From Blepharisma stoltei (Eukaryota > Ciliophora > Heterotrichea > Heterotrichida > Blepharismidae), in the NCBI GenBank assembly GCA_914767885.1, contig CAJZBQ010000028.1:62001-126000 (forward strand): DNA of 64,000 nt. The letters run 5' to 3'. The notes below the pieces were generated by a model. The model made no database searches and was not told the DNA's origin. It saw nothing but the letters and a program-made list of their open reading frames with translations. This document shows positions 56,801 to 64,000 of the stretch, piece by piece (position 1 is the first letter of the stretch; each line of letters starts with the position of its first letter). The position numbers and the translations under genes are program-made.

Positions 56801-57891
56801 GGATAATCAATAGAATCATTTGAGGTAACTGTATTAGAATATACGAAACGGGCTGTTTTGCCTTGATTATTGCGGCTTCCATGACGGTATGACTGTGTTA
56901 AAGGAGCTTTTATTTCATTCTGAGTACGAGTTCTTATGCTGGACCGTGATAGGATTTTTTTAATATTTAGACTTGGGACGTTGGATTTTGTCCGTGAAGG
57001 TTTTTTCTTATGTTTTTTAGCGTAAAGGGAATATTTTAGGAGAGCTTCAAATGAAAATTTGTGATTTTTAAGGTTTATTGAGCAGATTATGCTTCAGAGC
57101 TCCTCAGCTACAAGCTGCTTACAAAAAATTCTTTTTAAATCTTTAAATATACCCAGCTTCATTTTTTCTACAGCGAAGTCTAGTTTTTCATAAAGATTGA
57201 AACATGCATCTAAAGAAATGTCCATTGAGACTTTTGGAATAGGAGATAAATCAGCAGACATATCAGTGTTTTTTCTATTTGGTGACGTATATCAAGCATA
57301 GTCTTCTTTATTATATGTTTGCAATCGCTTTGCAGATTCCCTCTGATATAAATGAGGCGTTTCCATGTTTTTGACCTCTTTTTCTTCAATATCAAAAATC
57401 AATGGAGACGGCGATTTTTTTATTTTCTGTTTTGCTTCATGGGATTGGTTCGTTTGGCAGCTTACCGAGTTATCTTGAAAACTAATGCTTTCAAAAGTCT
57501 CATTTTTTGTGTGTTTTGTACGTCTTGAAGAATCTGTTATGTTTCCTTTGAAATCGCTAATGAATTTTCAAACTTTTAAATGACGTGACAGGAATTTTTT
57601 AATAATTCCGACTAGGATTTCGGTGGCATCAATTTTATAAGCTTTTAGCTTGCTATGATGAGCGGTAGAGCCGTAATTGCGTAATAGCTCTTCTCTGGAT
57701 TTAGGTATGGAGAAGCAATCTAAATCAAGGTTTTTAGATATTCTGCTAGGAATGTTCTCTGTCTTGAAGTTATTAATAGGAGAGGTACTGCGTGATCTAC
57801 TTTTGTTACGGTTAAGTGTTCTCTGCCGTCTTTGTCTTTCTATATCTTTTTTGAGCCTATTTAAAGAACTGAAAATTTCATTAAATTCCAT
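53854..57891 (-). CDS. Large basic/helical protein of unknown function, heavily interrupted
   Basis: About 783 aa after removing a 101-bp IES (56256-56356), a 1208-bp IES (54621-55828) and SINE-like R2c (53951-54315). The N-terminus is basic (MEFNEIFSSLNRLKKDIERQ), with long Ser/Lys/Arg/Pro-rich regions. The C-terminal third has helices with Trp and aromatic spacing (INAWRLETI, FNSISRLNNYEKSKAHSLLL, ICFYHWIS-like VCFYHWIS), faintly like centrin-binding Sfi1 repeats. Several UGA are Trp (for example KVWKFIS, EELWSII). No family is assigned. UAA at 53854. Confidence 0.7.
53951..54315 (-). mobile_element. GC-rich SINE-like element R2c (365 bp) in unknown gene
   Basis: It is flanked by AACAGTYGTGCA (53939-53950, 54316-54327; one mismatch, no TA). 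Shorter and more diverged than R2a and R2b but ends in the same GCCATTTTATTTAT. Removal keeps the frame: SARLL runs on to IKNINKDIEFRL. Confidence 0.85.
54621..55828. mobile_element. 1208-bp IES: long-TIR element with three internal tandem repeats
   Basis: 11-bp direct repeats ATTGTTTCTAG (54613-54623, 55821-55831) contain the TA. Inside are inverted repeats of about 250 bp (54642-54888 and 55541-55791), about nine tenths identical. Three tandem units of about 155-160 bp lie between (starts near 55070, 55224, 55384; shared GGGTGACATGCCGACA). No ORF. Removal restores AWRLETIHCHYKSELRD. Confidence 0.92.
56256..56356. other. IES, 101 bp, TA-bounded, in unknown gene
   Basis: Removal joins KLLSMIY to RSKPPISRNF. 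Another TA choice is possible at the right edge, so the exact boundary is not certain. Confidence 0.7.
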
Positions 57892-57975
57892 TATAATTTT
57901 GAATAAGATTCTTATGAGGATTTTTATCTACTGTCCTTTCAGCAATAAATTTGCATATAAATTTACAATAAATTA

Positions 57976-60247
57976 TTAATTTTCTAAGATATTCCAGCTT
58001 GGTTTCAGAAAAATCACAAGGACTGTAATATCGTCCATATACTGCTGCTTTTCTTGCCATTTCCTAGTCGCTTCTTTAATTAAAACTTCAGAAGCTGAAT
58101 GTATATGTCCAGATTTCCAGGAAAACCTGCATATATCTACAGCTTGTTCGCTGGAAATTACGTCTCAGAGCCCATCAGATGCAATGATAACGAATTTATC
58201 GTCATTTGTGAGATGTATTTTAATGATTTCTGGGTCAGGTATTACTCCAATGTCACTAGCTTTTTTATCCCCTATAGACCTTGACATTGCAAGACCAGGG
58301 ATATTTTGTACGCCAATGTAAACTCTAACTCCCCCCCCCCCCCTCCGTGAGCGAACAAAACCATTAGAAAAATCGCCATTTTTTGACCAAAAACCCACCC
58401 TCCGTGAGTGAACAAAAATTTTTTTAATAGAAAAAAATTTTAATGGAAAAAAATTTTGATATATAAGTGATAATTAGTATAATGAAATCTAGAGCTAATT
58501 CTGTTTAATTTTAAACAAATTGCGTTTTAAAACATAAATTTTGCAAATTAAATTAATATTTGCTTCCCAATTTTTGCAAATTAGGATTTTTTTAAATTTC
58601 GAAAAAAATATTTTTTATAAAATTTATATATATATTTTTTTTTAAAAAAAAAAATTAACCCCCTCCGTGAGCGAACAAAATTTTTTTGTTCGCTCACGGA
58701 GGGGGGGGGGGGAGTAAGAGGTCCTAATGAGATACCAGACGGTGTATGTATTCTATATGATTTTATATCGATAATTTTGCATTAAATTAAGGTAGTAAAT
58801 TATTATATATAGCTATTAAAGATACATTATCAACCCTACCACCAAGCCTTTCAATTCTTCTCCGTTCGCCATAGTCGTTAAGTTTATGGTCTTTTGATAA
58901 AGGAACTGATACAAATTTTTCATTTTGTTTTCTGCCTAAGACTGCTCGGCTGTCTCCTACGTTTGCACAGTATAGCTCATCTTTGTTAATTAAAATGCAG
59001 TTCAGTGTACTTCCTGAGAAGTCGGAATTTAGTTTTGGTTTATTAATAACAGTTTCGTGGACTCTGATTATGCTTTGGGATAATGCGCTTTCTCAATCTA
59101 TTGGCTCTTTTTCTGTTTTGAATTTTTCTTCAAGTAGCTTTGGTAGTGCAAATTTTATTTCGTCAGAGACTAAATGGCCATATAGGCCATGTCCATCACA
59201 ATTCGAGCGGCTTTCAATTTGAAAAATTTTTTAATTGAATATTTTTTAATAAAAAAATTTATACTTTCGCAATTTAAAAATTATTTTTTAGAAATATTAA
59301 AAATGCATACAATGGCTTATTGCAGATGTTTCAGAATAAAAATTTTTACTGAGTTAAATGAGAAAAGTGGGAAAAAATAGATTTTATAGCGAAAATCAAC
59401 CTGAAAATATTTGCTGAAAAAGCGAGAAGAAATCGAAAAAATTCCAAACATAATGATTACTTTGAGGTTAAAGAAATTAATGTAGACTTAAAAAATTTGG
59501 AACAGCATAAGAAGACCTTATGGAATGAAAGCTAATTAAAGAAATAAAATTAGATATGGGCCCGTAACAATGCCTAAGGTAATATAATAAATTTTTTTGT
59601 CAGGAATATTAACCTATTTCAAGAAAAAAAATAATAATTTTCTCACCATTAAAAAACATAGAAATTCATTGTCCATCACATACACCAAAAAAGGCTTTAA
59701 ACTTTGATTTAGCAAACTCCGAAATCGTAAAATAGGAGTCCTGATTATTTGGTTTTGGTTTATTACTAATCATCCCTATCTGTGATTTCACACTAAACGA
59801 AACATAAGGACATTGAGGCTGATCATAAGTTTTATTTAACTGTTTCAGATTTAGCTTTTTTGAAACACTTTTAAAATTAAATACAATATTTTTCTTTCGT
59901 CTAATGATAAAAGGAATTTCTTTTTTAATCATTAAGTTTGATGTATATATATACTTCATTTCCTTACTCTTTCTCAAATAAATACAATAAAATGCTTTTT
60001 TTATTAAAAAATATTACAGAAATAGCCAATTTTTAGGTAAATTTGCTATATAAAGAATACTGTTTAAGTCCATGCTTGACGGTGTTTTTGATTTTTCTCT
60101 TATTTGGTTTTTTCTAATGATAGGGATGTTGCTAATTTTTGGAGTCTCAATAGGAACTAGCTCATGTGTCATATAAGATTTACTTTTATTGTGCCTTGTT
60201 TCCTTTGCTATCGGGCTTGGAGCAATACGGATAAAACTTCTATTCAT
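57976..60247 (-). CDS. PP2C-family protein phosphatase, second copy, split by MITE and IESs
   Basis: Motifs: GVCDGHGLYGHLV, FSGSTLNCILI, CANVGDSRAVLG, LSKDHKL, GLAMSRSIGDK, IIASDGLWDV, DDITVLVI. Four inserts are removed: 59965-60057 (joins DLNS to KEMKYIYTS), 59190-59669 (joins GVCDG to HGLYGH), 58749-58822 (joins GGRVDNV to HTPSGISLGP), and MITE 58329-58714 (joins GPL to RVYIGVQNIPG). ATG 60247 (MNRSFIRIAP) begins a basic N-terminal region. Stop UAA 57976. Distinct from the PP2C at 13429 (no myristoylation signal). Confidence 0.9.
58329..58714. mobile_element. C-run MITE, family I (386 bp) in second PP2C
   Basis: It is flanked by TAA (58326-58328, 58715-58717). Same orientation and nearly the same sequence as 16973-17358, suggesting recent movement. 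Confidence 0.93.
58749..58822. other. IES, 74 bp, TA-bounded, in second PP2C
   Basis: Removal joins RLGGRVDNV to HTPSGISLGPLRV. Confidence 0.85.
59190..59669. other. IES, 480 bp, 11-bp direct repeats without TA, in second PP2C
   Basis: TGTCCATCACA at 59190-59200 and 59670-59680 codes for the invariant CDGH region, so one copy must remain. The interior has a coding-like stretch on the + strand (about 59400-59537; KIFAEKARRNRKNSKHNDYF, then KEINVDLKNLEQHKK and UAA). Confidence 0.85.
59965..60057. other. IES, 93 bp, TA-bounded, in second PP2C
   Basis: Removal joins SSMDLNS to KEMKYIYTSNL. Confidence 0.75.
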
Positions 60248-60285
60248 ATTTGGACACACAATTTTATATAATAGGTATAATTATG

Positions 60286-61473
60286 CTAAATACTTACTTG
60301 TTTAAATATTAATGCCACAGGCCAAAATAGCCTTAATGCCAGACTATTTAATTTCAGAATCAAAGCCATCAGATTTGGTATTCTTATTTTCCAAGCGATT
60401 CCTAAATAAACCAAAACCCCTAAAACAACCAAAATTTTGCATATCCCACTCATTTTTTTCATTCCAGGAGGGCCTATTTTTATCCTCGCCACATTTCCCA
60501 GCTTTTTTGCTCCTCTATATCTTGCTTCTACCCAGTCGCTAATTTTGTTTAAAAATTCATCTCTGTCTAAATCATGGTGAGGTTCATGATATTCTCCTTC
60601 AAGAACCACCATAGTTTTATCCTCACTTCCACAGTTTTCATATACTTTTTGAGTGGCACTACAACATGTTAATGCATCTTTATTTCCATGGAAAAATGCC
60701 ACTGGGTGGATCATTTTTTTTGAGCTTGAAATAATAGGCCTTAAATGTTTTAGCATGCTAAGTGCCATGCAAGAACCTAAAAATGGGATCATTTTATGGT
60801 CCTCAAAAATATTTCTAACACATATATCGTCTCTAGTTACACTAGTCGGACAAATAAAAGAATTAAAAACTCCTTGGTTTATCAGAGGAGACGCCAAATT
60901 CATAAAAAATTCTTTTAATTTCCCAATATCAGCATTCGGTGACTTATAAAAAGGAGAAGTAAGAATACCCCCTGCAATGGTAAGTTTGGGGTTATTTATC
61001 ATGATAGTTGTAGCGAGAAGTCCACCCATGCTGTGTCCTCACAAAAAACAAGGGAGATTAGGGCTTGCCTGTTGAAGGAGAAGATTAATGTCACTTTGTA
61101 GCTCAAATAAGTTGTGCCCAGCCCTTGCGCCTCCTGAATAGCCTAAATGTCGTAAATCAATCATATGGACTTCATAGTCAAGTAATGCAAAATGAACAGC
61201 AGCATTTATAAGCCTCCCACTGTGCTCAGCAAACCCATGGACTATGCAAAGAGAAGCTTTTGGGTCTTCGAGGTTCCTTTTTTTTAGAAATCTGTAAAAC
61301 AGCCGGATATTGCGAGGATTAGGAGGTAAAGCTGGCAGGTATTTCCAGGTCAGGGAGAGTGAATCTAAATTAGGGAATTTTTTGGATTCGCCGGGGTGGA
61401 TGAGCTCTAGTAATGCGGTGATGTCTTCTTCCATTTTAGGATTATTTAAGAAGGGTAATTTTGAGAAAATCAA
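60286..61473 (-). CDS. Monoglyceride-lipase-like alpha/beta hydrolase with C-terminal membrane segment
   Basis: Family landmarks: LCIVHGFAEHSGR, VHMIDLRHLGYSGG (family DxRGxGxS; here Arg-His-Leu), nucleophile WGHSMGGLLA (Trp is UGA at about 61037-61039), FFHGNKDALT (Asp) and EYHEPHHD (His). After the hydrolase come two hydrophobic segments (ICKILVVLGVLVYLGIA; LALRLFWPVALIF). ATG 61473 gives MIFSKLPFLNNP; ATG 61434 (MEEDITALL) is an alternative. The last codons CAA-GTAAGTATTTAG could hide a splice site, so the extreme end is uncertain. Confidence 0.87.
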
Positions 61474-61942
61474 ATATTTGTCGTTCTCCTTGAATATTAT
61501 ATAATACTTGTAAATAAATATGCTAATTTATTTAGTAATGCAAGTGTTTATTTAAGTGAATTAAGAAATTAAATAATTGTTAAAGCTATTGGCGTTAATT
61601 GAATTTAGTTTTCCAGTGCAAGCATAAGCTTGCATTTATAAGTCATGAAAATGACTCGAATATTATCTGAAAATTTTACTTTATAAGCAAGTATCATATT
61701 TCTAGTAGACTAAATTCTAAAATTCAGTTAAATTTAGTTTTAGCTTCTATACATAATGTGCATCAAATAATTTATTTTCAATATAACCATTTATCATAAC
61801 CAAGCCATTTCATATCCAACTTTCTTTAACAAATAAAATCCAATTTCACCTTCCAAATTATCCATAACCACTCTTTCCTCTTTTCTATTATTCAAAATTG
61901 GTTAGTTTACTAAAAATTATTCAGTTATCAATAAAATAAAAA
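61474..61942. other. Intergenic region
   Basis: AT-rich, about 470 bp between divergent genes, nothing supported. Confidence 0.5.
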
Positions 61943-64000
61943 TGGGTACAAACTATAAATACTCTATTGGCTTCATCTACAAGCAGTCACCTTTTCTTTA
62001 CTACGAGAACAAAGACACAGAATCCAAGTTTCAATCCGAAATTTTCAAGTATTCTTGAACTTCTTTGAAGTTTTTTTTTTCATTTATTGGCAGCTTAATG
62101 TCTTTTCTTTATCTCTGTGCTATGAAAGAGTGCTTAATTTGTGTTACTTTATTTTTTGTTACGAGTGGGCTTTTATGATATGGCAGGAACTATAAAATCA
62201 TTTTATCAAGACTGGCTGGATTAATTATTGGGCTTGTTATTGAAATCTCGCTTACTTCTAAAAATGCGTGCATGCTAGGGTACTTTGTAGACTGAGTCAT
62301 TCGTAATTTATATCTAGATTATTACACATATAAAACGTGAATAAGCTATATATGGTTCTATTTATTATTTTTGGCTGCACAAATAATCCATGGAATTGAG
62401 CTTAAAATTTTGCAAAGCATAATAGCAGGGCTGGTTTTGACGTTAGTTATGTCATTATTAGAAAAGGATAGAAGAGACTTGTGGCTGCTTCTGGACATTT
62501 ATAGAGCTAAATCGATATTTCAAAGTTTTATTATTGATGATAATAGCAATTCCATCATGATTATTGGTGAGGACGGGAAAATTATTATGACAAACGACGC
62601 AGCCATCGCTTTTGCTGACAAAAAAGGGGTTTCTTGTGTACTAAAAGCTCATATCACAGAATTCTTTAGTACCCCCACCAAAGAAACAATCAATAAATTA
62701 TTAAAAAATGCACTAGAAGGATCCTATATAGAGGAAGAGCTAATTTTGGATTCTACCCCATTTTTGATAAAAGCCAAGCTTGTAAATTTTAACCACAGGC
62801 CTGCCGTTCATTTTACACTGTCAGACATAAGTAACCAAATATCAAGGCGGAATTTTATAACTGATATTAGCAATGCCCATAAATAAAATGGCATTTGGCT
62901 CGAGAAAAATTAGCTCTGCTAATTTTCTCTCCCTCATGGAATTTTATTTATGGGTTGGGTTTTCTCTCGAGAACTTCTGCACAGCAATAGCTGTTTAACT
63001 TTGGGGATAACCAAAGGAACAGCTCCTCAGTGCGTTCAAGATCTCGGAGTTTTACCCCTTAGCACTTCTCCACGGGAAGAAGATCCTCAGGCGGAACACG
63101 CGCAGGAGCTGAGTCAAGGCAGAGCGACGGCAACGCGCCGGATGAGATGTGCAGCGGCTAGGGGTGAAGCGTTGATAGAAGGCTTGGCGGGTTGGGCTGA
63201 CCACCGTGATCCAAGATGGCTCTGTGACGTCACTAGTTAGCTAAAAGTTCCATTTTGGGACTGCGGGACTAGACACCTTAAATACCGAATAATTAAGTTT
63301 AAGTTTAAGATATTAACAATGCCCAAGAGCTTAAAGTTGCTGAGGTAGAAAAAAGGCTGACAGAATGCTTTATTCATAAGAGTACAATAACAGAGAATGA
63401 TTTTGCAGGATTTGCCCAATGCATATCTCACCATCAGATGACCAAAGCAATTTTACAATGCTTGATTGGAGATGTGAATATGAAAAATGACGTGTTTAAC
63501 GCTGAAGTGGAGGCAGGGAATATTATACAGTGGTTATGATATGAAGGGAAAAATAAAAAATTAAATATCACGCTGAGCCAGCACCCTGATTTAAGCAGCC
63601 CAATTTTTTGTGACAGGCGGTTTCACAATAATTTATTCAAAGGGGTCATTCATTTTATCATCCTCAAAGCTGACTGGAAATCTGATATAGCAATTTACCT
63701 TGGAAAAATAGTAAAAATTATATAGACTCATGAAAATGAGACTTATATTACTTATAGCTTTACTTTTGATTCACAGACGTTGGATGCTGATGAGTTTAGC
63801 TATTTGTTTAACAATGACCCAAGCAAAATCAAACAAATAGAAGATTTGCATGAAATTCTGAAAAAATATAAAGGATTTGTGGTAAGCAGTATATATTTTT
63901 TAATAAAAAAAAATATGAATTTTATAGAGGAAATTTGGTATAAATACAATAGAATTGGCAATGTTTGATATAATGCTGACTATTCTTGGAGGACAAATTA
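61943..64000 (+). CDS. Membrane PAS / histidine-kinase-like protein, 3' end outside the window
   Basis: ATG 61943 (MGTNYKYSIGF). About six hydrophobic segments in residues 45-180 (SFIGSLMSFLYLCAM; LAGLIIGLVIEISL; YIWFYLLFLAAQII; IIAGLVLTLVMSLL) are followed by a PAS-like domain (SFIIDDNSNSIMIIGEDGKI). After SINE-like R2d (62880-63308) come a helical region and an HATPase-like segment (VFNAEVEAGNIIQWLW, FHNNLFKGVIHFIILKA, FTFDSQTLDADEFSYLF) ordered as in sensor kinases. The H-box is not visible, the N-box Asn and the DxGxG box are altered, so catalysis is doubtful. A 15-nt intron gtaaaaattatatag lies near 63710-63724. A further insert is likely near 63890-63930. Confidence 0.65.
62880..63308 (+). 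mobile_element. GC-rich SINE-like element R2d (429 bp) in PAS/HK-like gene
   Basis: It is flanked by GATATTARCAATGCCCA (62863-62879, 63309-63325; one mismatch). Opposite orientation to R2a-c: the TAAATAAAATGGC end comes first and the AT-rich end (TAAGTTTAA) last. It carries the same stem-loop and CCAAGATGGC near 63212. Removal joins ISNAQ to ELKVAEVEK. Confidence 0.9.

Noticed and set aside
59983-60259. A separate small gene upstream of the second PP2C
   Set aside because: A 93-bp TA-bounded IES (59965-60057) joins it in frame to the PP2C N-terminus.
62950-63240. A 96-aa frame in GC-rich DNA, and similar frames at 40648, 42751, 47526 and 47739
   Set aside because: They lie inside SINE-like elements, differ between copies by frameshifts and have no protein similarity; GC-rich DNA simply lacks stops.

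Overview
The window reads as germline (micronuclear) DNA of a heterotrich ciliate, most like Blepharisma. The reasons are: very AT-rich intergenic DNA; UGA read as tryptophan at conserved Trp positions while UAA and UAG stop; about a dozen introns of 15 nt (one 16 nt, one apparently 14 nt); and coding sequences broken by many inserts whose removal restores conserved proteins in frame. Naming the organism is inference. The code, the introns and the interruptions are seen in the sequence.

Genes, left to right: Tubby protein (1-2111, +, 5' end off the window); LMBD1-like membrane protein (2125-3627, -); casein kinase 1 (4222-5256, +); FHA protein (5376-6856, -); small mitochondrial-type membrane protein (8344-8649, +); XPD/Rad3 helicase paralogue that has lost its ATPase motifs (9077-11631, +); HTH protein (11863-12621, +); PP2C (13429-15213, +); FtsJ/MRM2 methyltransferase (15319-16602, +); coiled-coil protein (16723-19535, +); calcineurin A (20304-21707, -); CDPK (22400-24057, +); Sec14 (24123-25239, -); small membrane proteins (25608-26961); MOK kinase (27079-28351, +); PEX7 (28387-29713, -); SWI3/SMARCC (29729-31082, +); RGG protein, a 62-aa protein and a nucleoplasmin-like acidic protein (31113-32789, -); small acylated protein (33753-34055, +); longin SNARE (34742-35486, +); EF-hand-like protein (35710-36815, +); FAF2/UBXD8 (36850-38401, +); ABHD17-type hydrolase (38485-39501, +); centrin (39562-40101, +); NEK kinase (40122-42686, -); START protein (43371-45445, -); Gly-zipper protein (45590-46015, -); two unknown proteins; PP2A scaffold A (49569-51293, +); DEAD-helicase C-domain remnant (51352-51994, -); UBC12-like E2 without its cysteine (52183-52860, +); NF-YB (52897-53598, +); basal-body-like unknown protein (53854-57891, -); PP2C (57976-60247, -); monoglyceride-lipase-like protein (60286-61473, -); PAS/histidine-kinase-like membrane protein (61943 to window end, +).

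Three classes of insert interrupt the genes. (1) Short AT-rich IESs bounded by TA, 46-234 bp, with 65 bp occurring four times. (2) C-run MITEs flanked by a 3-bp TNA duplication, in several unrelated terminal-repeat families that share one layout: A-spacer-A-core-A-A'. (3) GC-rich SINE-like elements of about 365-540 bp with 11-17-bp target duplications. Removing each element plus one duplication copy restores the frame, including where the duplication contains no TA. One IES lies inside a 15-nt intron of PEX7, and one site is a three-level nest (SINE in MITE in MITE in exon).

The genes are ordinary ciliate housekeeping and signalling genes with no operons. Neighbours may be head-to-head with only 15-17 bp between start codons. 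A second theme is paralogues whose folds are kept but whose catalytic residues are lost (XPD-like, DEAD-like, UBC12-like and, less surely, a histidine-kinase-like protein).
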